A DNA stretch of 64,000 bases, taken from assembly GCF_963678635.1 (NCBI RefSeq), contig NC_087065.1, positions 7,773,209 to 7,837,208 of the forward strand. The letters are read 5' to 3'. This document shows, piece by piece, positions 13,621-26,950 of the stretch. Position 1 is the first letter of the stretch, and each line of letters starts with the position of its first letter. The notes below the pieces were generated by a model, which did no database searches, was not told the DNA's origin, and saw nothing but the letters and a program-made list of their open reading frames with translations. The DNA is from Symsagittifera roscoffensis. Lineage: Eukaryota > Xenacoelomorpha > Acoela > Convolutidae. A program made the position numbers and the translations under genes.

Positions 13621-15650
13621 GCATCCAGCTTTACCTGTGCTGTTTACTAAACATTTGCAACTAATTGATGTAGTAAACTCAGAGAATCAAAAGTCTCAAG
13701 GTGTAAAGGTGCTGTCTACTAAACAAATGGAACTGGTTGAATATATAAATTCAGAGCATCAATAGCATCCAATTTCAAAAGTGTTGTCTACCAAACAGCT
13801 GCAATTGAATGAAAAAGTAAAATCAAAGCATCCCTAGCATCCAGTTTTAAACTTACTGTCTACTAAGCAGTTGCAATTGATTGAATAAGAAAAATCGGAG
13901 CATCAATAGCATCCAGTTTTAAACTTACTGTCTACTAAGCAGTTGCAATTGATTGAATAAGAAAAATCTGAGCATCAATAGCATCCAAGTTTAAAGGTCG
14001 TTTCTACTCAAAAATTGCAATTGATTGAAGAAGTGAGAGCAACTGTCGCATCCAGCTTTACCTGTGCTGTTTACTAAACATTTGCAACTAATTGATGTAG
14101 TAAACTCAGAGAATCAAAAGTCTCAAGGTGTAAAGGTGCTGTCTACTAAACAAATGGAACTGGTTGAATATATAAATTCAGAGCATCAATAGCATCCAAT
14201 TTCAAAAGTGTTGTCTACCAAACAGCTGCAATTGAATGAAAAAGTAAAATCAAAGCATCCCTAGCATCCAGTTTTAAACTTACTGTCTACTAAGCAGTTG
14301 CAATTGATTGAATAAGAAAAATCGGAGCATCAATAGCATCCAGTTTTAAACTTACTGTCTACTAAGCAGTTGCAATTGATTGAATAAGAAAAATCTGAGC
14401 ATCAATAGCATCCAAGTTTAAAGGTCGTTTCTACTCAAAAATTGCAATTGATTGAAGAAGTAAGAGCAACTATCGCATCCAGCTTTACCTGCGCTGTTTA
14501 CTGTACATTTGCAACTAATTGATGTAGTAAACTCAGAGCATCAAAAGTCTCAAGGTGTAAAGGTGCTCTCTACTAAACAAATGGAACTGGTTCAATATAT
14601 AAATTCAGAGCATCAATAGCATCCAATTTTAAAAGTGTTGTCTACCAAACAGCTGCAATTGATTGAATAAGAAAAATCGGAGCATCAATAGCATCCAGTT
14701 TTAAACTTACTGTCTCCTAAGCAGTTGCAATTGATTGAATAAGAAAAATCTGAGCATCAATAGCATCCAAGTTTAAAGGTCGTTTCTACTCAAAAATTGC
14801 AATTGATTGAAGAAGTAAGAGCAACTATCGCATCCAGCTTTACCTGCGCTGTTTACTGAACATTTGCAACTAATTGATGTAGTAAACTCAGAGCATCAAA
14901 AGTCTCAAGGTGTAGAGGTGCTGTCTACTAAACAAATGGAACTGGTTGAATATATAAATTCAGAGCATCAATAGCATCCAATTTTAAAAGTGTTGTCTAC
15001 CAAACAGCTGCAATTGATTGAATAAGAAAAATCGGAGCATCAATAGCATCCAGTTTTAAACTTACTGTCTCCTAAGCAGTTGCAATTGATTGAATAAGAA
15101 AAATCGGAGCATCAATAGCATCCAGTTTTAAACTTACTGTCTACTAAGCAGTTGCAATTGATTGAATAAGAAAAATCTGAGCATCAATAGCATCCAAGTT
15201 TAAAGGTCGTTTCTACTCAAAAATTGCAATTGATTGAAGAAGTAAGAGCAACTATCGCATCCAGCTTTAGCTGCGCTGTTTACTGAACATTTGCAACTAA
15301 TTGATGTAGTAAACTCAGAGCATCAAAAGTATCAAGGTGTAAAGGTGCACTCTACTAAACAAATGGAACTGGTTGAATATATAAATTCAGAGCATCAATA
15401 GCATCCAATTTTAAAAGTGTTGTCTACCAAACAGCTGCAATTGATTGAATAAGAAAAATCGGAGCATCAATAGCATCCAGTTTTAAACTTACCGTCTACT
15501 AAGCAGTTGCAATTGATTGAATAAGAAAAAACGGCGCATCAATAGCATCCAGTTTTAAACTTACTGTCTACTAAGCAGTTGCAATTGATTGAAAAAGAAA
15601 AATCGGAGCATCAATAGCATCCAAGTTTAGGTGGTTTCTACTAAGAAATT
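13621..15650 (+). repeat. 427-bp higher-order repeat within array
   Basis: The marker GCATCCAGCTTTACCTG (GCATCCAGCTTTAGCTG in the last copy) occurs at about 13621, 14048, 14475, 14830 and 15257, giving spacings of 427, 427, 355 and 427 bp. A 355-bp step is one 72-bp unit shorter. Each period holds a fixed series of unit variants ending in one to several copies of AGTTTTAAACTTACTGTC units. Similar blocks reappear around 16.8-18.1 kb. This is typical of satellite homogenisation by unequal exchange. Confidence 0.8.
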
Positions 15651-18600
15651 GCAATTGATTGAAGAAGTAAGAGCAACTATCGCATCCATGTTCACAGGTG
15701 CTGTCTACTAAACAGTTGGAATTAATTGAAGCAGTAAATCCAGAGCATCAATAGCATCCAGATTTTAGGGTGCTGTCTAGTAAACAATTGGAACTGGTTG
15801 AAAAATTTAACTCACTTGATTTTCATCCAAATTTAATAGTGCTGTCTACTAAACAAATTATTTAAAAAAAACTCAGAGCATCAACAGCATCCAGGTATAA
15901 AGGAACTGTCTTGTAAACAGTTGCAATTGCAATTGATTAAAAAAGTAAAATCGGAGCAGACATATTATCCAAATTTAAGGGTGCTGTCTAGGAAACAATT
16001 GGAACTGGTTGAATAAATAACCTCAGAGCTTCACAGTATCCAAGTTTAGAGGTGCTGTCTTCTCAACAGTTGCAGATGATTAAGGAAGAGAATTCAAAGC
16101 ATCCATAGAATCAAGTTTTAAGTGTACTGTCTACTAAACAGTTTCAATTGATTAAAAAAGTAAAATCAGAGCGTACATAGCATCCAGGTTTACAAGTGCT
16201 GTCTATTAGGCAGTTGCAACTATTTGAAGCAGGTAACTCAGAGCATCAATAGCATCCAGGTTTAGAGGTGTTGTCTACTAAACAATTGAACTGATTGAAG
16301 AAGTAAACTCAGAGCATCCATAGCATCCAGGTTTTAAGGTACTGTCTCCTAAACAGTTGCAACTAATCGAAGCAGTGTACTCAGAGCATCCATAGCATCC
16401 AGCTTTACCGGTGCTGTCTACTAAACAATTGCAACTAATTGATGCAGTAAACTCAGAGCATCAAAAGTCTCAAGGTGTAAAGGTGCTGTCTACTAAACAG
16501 TTAGAACTGGTTGAATATTTAAATTCAGAGCATCAATAGCCTCCAAGTTTAGAAGTGCTGTCTACCAAACAGCTGCAATTGAATGAAAAAGTAAAATCAA
16601 AGCATCCCTAGCATCCAGTTTTAAACTTACTGTCTACTAAGCAGTTGCAATTGATTGAATAAGAAAAATCGGAGCATCAATAGCATCCAGTTTCAAACTT
16701 ACTGTCTACTAAGCAGTTGCAATTGGTTGAATAGGAAAAATCTGAGCATCAATATCATCCAAGTTTAAACGTCGTTTCTACTAAAAAATTGCTATTGATT
16801 GAAGAAGTAAGAGCAACTGTCGCATCCAGCTTTACCTGTGCTGTTTACTAAACATTTGCAACTAATTGATGTAGTAAACTCAGAGAATCAAAAGTCTCAA
16901 GGTGTAAAGGTGCTGTCTACTAAACAAATGGAACTGGTTGAATATATAAATTCAGAGCATCAATAGCATCCAATTTCAAAAGTGTTGTCTACCAAACAGC
17001 TGCAATTGAATGAAAAAGTAAAATCAAAGCATCCCTAGCATCCAGTTTTAAACTTACTGTCTACTAAGCAGTTGCAATTGATTGAATAAGAAAAATCGGA
17101 GCATCAATAGCATCCAGTTTTAAACTTACTGTCTACTAAGCAGTTGCAATTGATTGAATAAGAAAAATCGGAGCATCAATAGCATCCAGTTTCAAACTTA
17201 CTGTCTACTAAGCAGTTGCAATTGATTGAATAGGAAAAATCTGAGCATCAATATCATCCAAGTTTAAAGGTCGTTTCTACTAAAAAATTGCAATTGATTG
17301 AAGAAGTAAGAGCAACTGTCGCATCCAGCTTTACCTGTGCTGTTTACTAAACATTTGCAACTAATTGATGTAGTAAACTCAGAGAATCAAAAGTCTCAAG
17401 GTGTAAAGGTGCTGTCTACTAAACAAATGGAACTGGTTGAATATATAAATTCAGAGCATCAATAGCATCCAATTTCAAAAGTGTTGTCTACCAAACAGCT
17501 GCAATTGAATGAAAAAGTAAAATCAAAGCATCCCTAGCATCCAGTTTTAAACTTACTGTCTACTAAGCAGTTGTAATTGATTGAATAAGAAAAATCGGAG
17601 CATCAATAGCATCCAGTTTTAAACTTACTGTCTACTAAGCAGTTGCAATTGATTGAATAAGAAAAATCGGAGCATCAATAGCATCCAGTTTTAAACTTAC
17701 TGTCTACTAAGCAGTTGCAATTGATTGAATAAGAAAAATCTGAGCATCAATAGCATCCAATTTCAAAAGTATTGTCTACCAAACAGCTGAAATTGATTGA
17801 ATAAGAAAAATCGGAGCATCAATAGCATCCAGTTTTAAACTTACTGTCTACTAAGCAGTTGCAGTTGATTGAATAAGAAAAATCGGAGCATCAATAGCAT
17901 CCAGCTTTAAACTTACTGTCTACTAAGCAGTTGCAATTGATTGAATAAGAAAAATCTGAGCATCAATAGCATCCAAGTTTAAAGGTCGTTTCTACTAAAA
18001 AAAATTGCAATTGATTGAAGAAGTAAGAGCAACTATCGCATCCAGCTTTACCTGTGCTGTTACTGAACATTTGCAACTAATTGATGTAGTTAACTCAGAG
18101 CATCAAAAATCTCAAGGTGTAAAGGTGCTCTCTACTAAACAAATGGAACTGGTTGAATATATAAATTCAGAGCATCAATAGCATCCAATTTTAAAAGTGC
18201 TGTCTACTAAACAGCTGCAATTGATTGAATAAGAAAAATCGGAGCATCAATAGCATCCAGTTTTAAACTTACCGTCTACTAAGCAGTTGCAATTGATTGA
18301 ATAAGTAAAATCAAAGCATCCCTAGCATCCACTTTTAAACTTACTGTCTACTAAGCAGTTGCAATTGATTGAATAAGAAAAATCGGAGCATCAATAGCAT
18401 CCAAGTTTAAAGGTGGTTTCTACTAAGAAATTGCAATTGATTGAATAAGTAAGAGCAACTATCGCATCCATGTTTACAGGTGCTGTCTACTAAACAGTTG
18501 GAATTAATTGAAGCAGTAAATTCAGAGCATCAATAGCATCCAGATTTTAGGGTGCTGTAAAGTAAACAATAGGAACTGGTTGAAAAATTTAACTCACAAC

Positions 18601-19972
18601 ATCAATTTCATCCAATTTTAAAACAGTTGTCTACTAAACAATTGCAAATTATAAAAAAATAAACTCAGAGCATCCACATCATCCAGGTATAAAGGAACTG
18701 TCTAGTAAACAGTTGCAACTGATTAAAAAAGTAAGATCAGAGCAGACATAGTATCCAAGTTTAAGGGTGCTGTCTACTAAGCAATTGGAACTGCTTGCAA
18801 AAATTAACTCAGAAGATTAATAGGATCCAAGATTAAAAATGCTGTATACTAAAGAATTGCAGTTGAATCAAAAAATAAACTCAGAGCATCCACAGCATCC
18901 AGGTTTAAAATTGCTGTCTACTAAACAATTGCAACTGATTCAAGAAATAAACTCAGAGCAACCATAGCATCCAGTTTTAAACTTACTGTCTACTAAGCAG
19001 TTGCAATTGATTGAATAAGAAAAATCTGAGCATTAATAGCATCCAAGTTTAAAGGTCGTTTCTACTAAAAAGTTGCAATTGATTGAAGAAGTAAGAGCAA
19101 CTATCGCATCCAGCTTTACCTGTGCTGTTTACTAAACATTTGCAACTAATTGATGTAGTAAACTCAGAGCATCAAAAGTATCAAGGTGTAAAGGTGTTGT
19201 CTACGAAACAAATGGAACTGGTTGAATATATAAATTCAGAGCATCAATAGCATCCAATTTTAAAAGTTTTGTCTACCAAACAGCTGCAATTGAATGAAAA
19301 AGTAAAATCAAAGCATCCCTAGAATCCACTTTTAAACTTACTGTCTACTAAGCAGTTGCAATTGATTGAATAAGTAAGAGCAACTATCGCATCCATGTTT
19401 ACAGGTGCTGTCTACTAAACAGTTGGAATTAATTGAAGCAGTAAATTCACAGCATCAATAGCATCCAGATTTCAGGGTGCTGTCTAGTAAACAATTGGAA
19501 CTGGTAAAAAAAATTAACTCAGAAGATTAATAGGATCCAAGATTAAAGATGCTGTATACTAAAGAATTGCATTTGAATCAAAAAGTAAACTCAGAGCATC
19601 CACAGCATCCAGGTTTAAAATTGCTGTCTACTGAACAGTTGCAATTGATTAAAAAGTAAAATCAGAGCGTACATAGCATCCAGGTTTGCAGGTGCTGTCT
19701 ATTAAACAGTTGCAACTAATGGAAGCAGTAGACTCAGAACATCAATAGAATCCAGGTTTGATGATGCTGTCTAGTAAACAGTTGCAACTGATTGAAGAAA
19801 TAAACTCAGAGCAACCATAGCATCCAGTTTTAACGGTACTGTCTACTGAACAGTTGCAATTGATTAAAAAGTAAAATCAGAGCGTACATAGCATCCAGGT
19901 TTGCAGGTGCTGTCTATTAAACTGTTGCAACTAATTGAAGCAGTAGACTCAGAACATCAATAGAATCCAGGT

Positions 19973-20179
19973 TTGATGATGCTGTCTAGTAAACAGTTGA
20001 CACTGATTGAAGAAGTAAACTCAGAGCATCAAGTGCATCCAGGTTTAAAGGTGATGTCTACTAAACATTTGGAACTGAGTGAAAAATTTACCTCAGAACA
20101 TCAATTGAATCCAGGATTAAAGATGCTGTATACTAAAGAATTGCAATTGAATCAAAAAGCAAACTCAGAGCATCAATAG
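19973..20179 (+). pseudogene. open stretch of 24-residue repeats (69 codons)
   Basis: This is the first of the cleaner coding-like stretches. It runs from ATGATGATGCTG through almost three 24-residue units and ends at TAG in the H-Q-stop position. The third unit has L-Y-T-K-E-L-Q-L-N-Q, a variant found also near 20755 and 26951. It has no recognisable initiation context or signal peptide and is bounded by decayed units. I see no evidence of expression. Confidence 0.45.
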
Positions 20180-20573
20180 CATCCAATTTTAAAAATGTTG
20201 TCTACCAAACAGCTGCAATTGAATGAAAAAGTAAAATAAAAGCATCCCTAGCATCCAGTTTTAAACTTACTGTCTACTAAGCAGTTACAATTGATTGAAT
20301 AAGAAAAATTGGAGCATGAATAGCATCCAAGTTTAAAGGTGGTTTCTCCTAAGAAATTGCATTTGATTGAAAAAATAAGAGCAACTATCGCATCCATGTT
20401 TACAGGTGCTGTCTACTAAACAGTTGGCATTAATCGAAGCAGTAAATTGAGAGCATCAGAGATTTTAGGGTGCTGTCTAGTAAGCAATTAGAACTGGTTG
20501 AAAAATTTAACTCACAACATCAATTTCATCCAAATTTATAACTGTTGTCTACTAAGCAATTGCAAATTATTTA

Positions 20574-21177
20574 AAAATTAAACTCAGACCAACCACAGCA
20601 TCCCGTTTTAAAGGTACTGTTAACTAAACAATTGAAACTGAGTGAACAAGTTAACTCAGAACATCAATTGAATCCAGGTTTAAAGGTGCTGTCTACTAAA
20701 CATTTGGAACTGAGTGAAAAATTTACCTCAGAACATCAATTGAATCCAGGATTAAAGATGCTGTATACTAGAGAATTGCAATTGAATCAAAAAGCAAACT
20801 CAGAGCATCCACAGCATCCAGGTTTAAAGTTGCTGTCTATTAAACAGTTGCAAATGATTAAAAAAGTAAAATCAGACCATCCACAGCATCCCGTTTTTAA
20901 TTTACTGTCAACTAAAAACTTGGAACTGATAGAAAAAGTTAACTCAGAACATCAATTGCATCCAGGTTTAAAGGTGCTGTCTACTAAACAGTTGCAAATG
21001 ATTAAACAAGTAAACTCAAACCATCCACGGCATCCTGTTTTAAATGTACTGTCAACTAAACACTTAGATAAGAGTGAAAAAGTTAACTCAGAACATCAAT
21101 TGCATCCAGGTTTAAAGGTGTTGTCTACTAAACAGTTGCAAATGATTAAAAAAAAAGTGAAATCAGAGCATACTTAG
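20574..21177 (+). pseudogene. longest open stretch of 24-residue repeats (~200 codons)
   Basis: The frame is open from just after a TAA near 20571 to TAG at 21175-21177 and contains about eight units without a stop. There is no ATG near its start, so as it stands it cannot be a complete gene; it could be an exon or a relic. The repeats alternate between LSTKHLELIEKVNSEHQLHPG-type and LSTKQLQMIKKVNSDHPQHPV-type, a 48-residue super-unit. Each unit has a Leu/Ile-rich, Lys/Glu-rich half likely to be helical and a His-Pro-Gly turn. Among units compared by eye, roughly half of the differences fall at third codon positions (for example TCA/TCT, GTT/GTA, CCA/CCC), a weak sign of past protein-level constraint. 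I recognise no protein family. Confidence 0.5.
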
Positions 21178-21220
21178 CATCAAAATTTGAAGGTGCTGTC
21201 TCTTAAACAATTAACAACAC

Positions 21221-21391
21221 CAAACAAGCTAAAACACTGCACCGCTCAAAATTGCTCCAAATAGAAACATTTTTGCGGAATTCGGACAGTTTGTGCAACC
21301 AAAAAACAAATAAAAAATACATGTATAGTTAAACTGAGCTGTTGAAGAATCCGCAGTTGAAACGGAATCTGCAAATTCCGTTTCCATCGCA
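21221..21391 (+). repeat. foreign ~170-bp insert in array, copy 1
   Basis: The satellite is interrupted by sequence with no unit similarity, from AGCTAAAACACTG to TTTCCATCGC, and the satellite resumes with AAGGTGCTGTCTACTAAACAG. It contains TTTTGCGGAATTCGG, ACATGTATAGTTAAACTGAGC and a short dyad CGGAAT...ATTCCG. A second copy is at 22793-22964 and a third outside the array at 28108-28290. No coding potential is apparent. Confidence 0.8.
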
Positions 21392-21770
21392 AGGTGCTGT
21401 CTACTAAACAGTTACAATTAATTAAAGAATAAGCCCAGAGCATCAAAAGCATCCATGTTTAATGATGCTGTCTATTAAACAGTTGCAACTGATTGAAGAG
21501 GTAAACTCAGAGCATCAAGTGCATACAGTTTAAAAAGTAATGTCTACTAAATAGTTGCAATTGATTAAGAAAGTAAATTCAGAGGGTACATAGCATCCAG
21601 GTTTACAGGTGCTGTTTTCTGACCAGTTGCTATTTATTGAGGAAGTAAACTCAGAGCATCGATAGCATCCAGGTTTAATGGTAGTGTGTACTAAACCGTT
21701 GCAACTGATTGAAGAAGTAAAATGAGACCAACCACAGCATCTCGTTTTAAATTTACTGTCAACTAAACAC

Positions 21771-22157
21771 TTGGAACTGATTGAAAAAGTTGACTCAGAA
21801 CATCAATTGCATCCAGGTTTAAAGGTGCTGTCTACTAAACCATTGCAACTGATTGCAGAAGTAAAATCAGACCATCCACAGCATCCCATTTTAAATTTAC
21901 TGTCAACTAAACACTTGGAACTGATTGAAAAAGTTAACTCAGAGCATCAATTGCATCCAGGTTTAAAGGTGCTGTCTACTAAACAGTTGCAAATGATTAA
22001 AAAAGTAAACTCAGACCATCCACGGCATCCCGTTTTAAAGGTACTGTCAACTAAACACTTAGATATGAGTGAAAAAGTTAACTCAGAACATCAATTGCAT
22101 CCAGTTTTATTGGTAGTGTGTACTAAACCGTTGCAACTGATTGAAGAAGTAAAATAA
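21771..22157 (+). pseudogene. open stretch of 24-residue repeats (128 codons)
   Basis: About five units read without interruption from E-L-I-E-K-V to the TAA at 22155-22157. The stop falls in the Lys codon of a V-K pair (GTAAAATAAGACC). It follows 21392-21770, where units are decayed, and is separated from the next open stretch by a 1-bp insertion near 22325 (TTTTAGAAGG for TTTTAAAGG). The units alternate between HQLHPGLKV and HPQHPILNL types, as in 20574-21177. Confidence 0.45.
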
Positions 22158-22353
22158 GACCATCCACAGCATCCCGTTTTAAAATTACTGTCAACTAAAC
22201 ACTTGGAACTGATTGAAAAAGTTAACTCAGAACATCAATTGCATCCAGGTTTGAAGGTGCTGTCTACTAAACAGTTGCAAATGATTAAAAAAGTAAACTC
22301 AGACCATCCACGGCATCCCGTTTTAGAAGGTACTGTCAACTAAACACTTAGAT

Positions 22354-22578
22354 ATGAGTGAAAAAGTTAACTCAGAACATCAATTGCATCCAGGTTTAAA
22401 GGTGCTGTCTACTAAACAGTTGCAAATGAGCAAAAAATTAAAATCAGACCATCCTCAGCATCCCGTTTTAAATTTACTGTCAACTAAACACTTGGAACTG
22501 ATTGAAAAAGTTAACTCAGAACATCAATTGCATCCAGGTTTAAAGGTACTGTCTACTAAACAGTTGCAAATGATTTAA
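22354..22578 (+). pseudogene. open stretch of 24-residue repeats (74 codons)
   Basis: Three units are open from the ATGAGTGAAAAAGTTAACTC start to the TAA at 22576-22578 (ATGATTTAAAAAAATT). It is in the same super-unit pattern as the preceding stretch and is cut off from it only by the 1-bp change near 22325. The stop is produced by one extra T next to an A run. The next two units (22579-22730) have the same kind of slip. Confidence 0.4.
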
Positions 22579-22792
22579 AAAAATTAAACTCAGACCATCC
22601 ACGGCATCCCGTTTAAAAGGTACTGTCAACTAAACACTTTGATATGAGTGAAAAAGTTAACTCAGAACATCAATTGCATCCAGGTTTAAAGGTGCTGTCT
22701 ACTAAACAGTTGCAAATGATTTAAAAAAAGTAAAATCAGAGCATACTTAGCATCCAAATTTGAAGGTGCTGTCTCTTAAACAATTAACAACA

Positions 22793-22964
22793 CTAAACAA
22801 GCTAAAACACTGTACCGCTCAAAATTGCTCCAAAGAGAACCATTTTTGCGGAATGCGGAGCAGTTTGTGCAACCAAAAAACAAATAAAAAATACATGTAT
22901 AGTTAAACTGAGCTGTTGAAGAATCCGCGGTTGAAACGGAATCAGCAAATTCCGTTTCCATCGC
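22793..22964 (+). repeat. foreign ~170-bp insert in array, copy 2
   Basis: It is almost identical to copy 1 and sits at the same place relative to the satellite: after CTTAAACAATTAACAACAC, with the satellite resuming AAGGTGCTGTC. The shared junctions show that it was duplicated together with satellite units (offset about 1573 bp) rather than inserted independently. Confidence 0.8.
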
Positions 22965-25900
22965 AAGGTGCTGTCTATTAAACAGTTGCAACTGATTGAA
23001 GAAGTAAACTCAGAGCAACCATAGCATCCAGTTTTATTGGTAGTGTTTACTAAGCCGTTGCAACTGATTGAAGAATTAAGATGAGACCGTACATGGTTAA
23101 CAGGTGCTGTCTATTAAACAGATGCAACCAGTTGAAGCAGTAGACTCAGAGCATCAGTAGCATTCAGGTTTAAAGGTACTGTTTTCTAAACAGTTGCAAG
23201 TGATTTAAAAAAAACCAGTGCATCCATAGCATCCACGTTTTTTTAGGTGCTGTCTACTAAACAGTTGCAACTAATTGAAGCCTTAAACTCAGAGCATCAA
23301 AAGCATCAAAATGTAAAGGTGTTGTCTTGTAAACAATTGGAACTGGTTGAATAAATAAACTCAGTTCACCATAGTATCCAAGTTTAGAGGTTCTGTCTTC
23401 TCAACAGTTGCAGATGATTGAGGAAATGAACTCAAAGCATCCATAGCATCCAGTTTTAAGTGTAATGTCTACTAAACAGTTGCAATTGATTAAAAAAGTA
23501 AAAATCAGAGCGTACATAGCACCCAGGTTTACAAGTGCTGTCTATTAAACAGTTGCAAATAGTCGAAGCAGTTAACTCAGAGCATCCATAGCATCCAGCT
23601 TTCCAGGTGCTCTCAACTAAACAGTTGCAACTAATGGAAGCAGTAGAAGCAGAGCATCAATAGCATCCAGGTTTAAAGGTGCTGCCTACTAAACAATTGA
23701 AACTGGTTGAATAAGTAAAATCAGAGCATCAATAGAATTCAAGTTTACAGGTGCTCTCTACTAAAAATTTGCAACTATTTGAAGCAGGTAACTCAGAGCA
23801 TCAATAGCATCCAGGTTTAAAGGTGTTGTCTACTAAACAATTGAACTGATTGAAGAAGTAAAGTCAGAGCATCCATAGCATCCAGGTTTTCAGGTACTGT
23901 CTCCTAAACAGTTGTAACTAATCGAAGCAGTTAACTCAGAGCATCCATAGCATCCGGGTTTAATTGCGCTGTCTACTAAACAGTTGCAACTGATTGAATA
24001 AGTAAACTCAGAGCATCCATAGCACCCAGGTTTTTAGGTGCTGTCTACTAAAAAGTTGCAACTATTTAAAGCAGGTAACTCAGAGCTTCAATTGCAACCA
24101 GGTTTAAAAGCGTTGTCTACTAAACAATTGAACTGATCGAAGAAGTAAAGTCAGTGCATCCATAGCATCCAGGTTTTTAGGTACTGTCTTCTAAACTGTT
24201 GCAACTAATCGAAGCAGTTAACTCAGAGCATCCATAGCATCCAGCTTTACAGGTGCTGTCTACTAAACATTTGCAACTAATTGATGCAGTACACTCAGAG
24301 CATCAGTAGCATTCAGGTTTAAAGGTACTGTCTTCTAAATAGTTGCAATTGAATGAAAAAGTAAAATCAAAGCATCCCTAGCATCCAGTTTTAAACATAC
24401 TGTCTACTAAGCAGTTGTAATTGATTGAATAAGAAAAATCGGAGCATCAATAGCATCCAAGTTTAGGTGGTTTCTACTAAGAAATTGCAATTGATTGAAG
24501 AAGTAAGAGCAACTATCGCATCCATCTTCACAGGTGCTGTCTACTAAACAGTTGGAATTAATTGAAGCAGTAAATCCAGAGCATCAATAGCATCCAGATT
24601 TTAGGGTGCTGTCTAGTAAACAATTGGAACTGGTTGAAAAATTTAACTCACTTGATTTTCATCCAAATTTAATAGTGCTGTCTACTAAACAATTGCAAAT
24701 TATTAAAAAAAAACTCAGAGCATCAACAGCATCCAGGTTTAAAGCAACTGTCTATAAAACAGTTGCAATTGATTAAAAAAGTAAAATCAGAGCAGACATA
24801 GTATCCAAGTTTAAGGGTGCTGTCTAGTAAACAATTGTAAATGGTTGAATAAATAAACTCAGAGCATCACAGTATCCAACTTAGAGGTGCTGTCTATTAA
24901 GCAGTTGCAACTATTTGAAGCAGGTGACTCAGAGCATCAATAGCATCAATGTTTAAAGGTGTTGTCTACTAAACAATGGAACTGATTGAAGAAGTAAAGT
25001 CAGAGCATCCATAGCATCCAGGTTTTCAGGTACTGTCTCCTAAACAGTTAATCTAATCGAAGCAGTTAACTCAGAGCATCCATAGCATCCGGGTTTAATT
25101 GCGCTGTCTACTAAACAGTTGCAACTGATTGAAGAAGTAAACTCAGAGCATCCATAGCACCCAGGTTTTTAGGTGCTGTCTACTAAAAAGTTGCAACTAT
25201 TTAAAGCAGGTAACTCAGAGCATCAATTGCATCCAGGTTTAAAAGTGTTGTCTACTAAACAATTGAACTGATTGAAGAAGTAAAGTCAGAGCATCCATAG
25301 CATCCAGGTCTTCAGGTACTGTCTTCTAAACTGTTGCAACTAATCGAAGCAGTTAACTCAGAGCATCCATAGCATCCAGCTTTACAGGTGCTGTCTACTA
25401 AACATTTGCAACTAATTGATGCAGTAAACTCAGAGCATCAGTAGTATTCAGGTTTAAAGGTACTGTCTTCTAAATAGTTGCAATTGAATGAAAAAGTAAA
25501 ATCAAAGCGTCCCTAGCATCCAGTTTTAAACATACTGTCTACTAAGCAGTTGTAATTGATTGAATAAGAAAAATCGGAGCATCAATAGCATCCAAGTTTA
25601 GGTGGTTTCTACTAAGAAATTGCAATTGATTGAAGAAGTAAGAGCAACTATCGCATCCATGTTCACAGGTGCTGTCTACTAAACAGTTGGAATTAATTGA
25701 AGCAGTAAATCCAGAGCATTAATAGCATCCAGATTTTAGGGTGCTGTCTAGTAAACAATTGGAACTGGTTGAAAAATTTAACTCACATCATTTTCATCCA
25801 AATTTAATAGTGCTGTCTACTAAACAATTGCAAATTATTTAAAAAAAACTCAGAGCATCAACAGCATCCAGGTTTAAAGGAACTGTCTATTAAACATTTG

Positions 25901-26950
25901 TAATTGATTAAAAAAGTAAAATCAAAGCAGACATAGTATCCAAGTTTAAGGGTGCTGTCTAGTAAACAATTGGAAATGGTTGAATAAATAAACTCAGAGC
26001 ATCACAGTATCCAACTTAGAGGTGCTGTCTATTGAGCAGTTGCAACTATTTGAAGCAGGTAACTCAGAGCATCAATAGCATCAAGGTTTAAAGGTGTTGG
26101 CTACTAAATAATTGAACTGATTGAAGAAGTAAACTCAGAGCATCCATAGCATCCAGGTTTTAAGGTACTGTCTCCTAAACAGTTACAACAAATCGAAGCA
26201 GTGTACTCAGAGCATCCATAGCATCCAGCTTCACAGGTGCTGTCTACTAAACATTTGCAACTAATTCATGCAGTAAACTCAGAGCATCAAAAGTCTCAAG
26301 GTGTAAAGGTGCCGTCTACTAAACAATTGGAACTGGTTGAATATATAAATTCAGAGCATCAATAGCATCCAATTTTAGAAGTCTACCAAACAGCTGCAAT
26401 TGAATGAAAAAGTAACATCAAAGCATCCCTAGCATCCAGTTTTAAGCTTACTGTTTACTAAGCAGTTGCAATTGATTGAATAAGAAAAATCAGAGCATTA
26501 ATAGCATCCAAGTTTAAAGGTGGTTTCTACTAAGAAATTAATTTCAATTGATTGAAGAAGTAAGAGCAACTATCGCATCCTTGTTTACAGGTGCTGTCTA
26601 CTAAACAGTTGACATTAATTTAAGCAGTAAATTGAGAGCATCAATAGCATCCAGATTTTAGGGTGCTGTCTAGTAAACAATTGGAACTGGTTGAAAAATT
26701 TAACTCACAACATCAATTTCATCCAATTTTATAACTGTTGTCTACTAAACAATTGCAAATTATTTAAAAAATAAACTCAGAGCATCCACATCATCCAGGT
26801 ATAAAGGAACTGTCTAGTAAACAGTTGCAACTGATTAAAAAAGTAAGATCAGAGCAGACATAGTATCCAAGTTTAAGGGTGCTGTCTACTAAGCAATTGG
26901 AACTGCTTGCAAAATTTAACTCAGAAGATTAATAGGATCCAAGATTAAAG

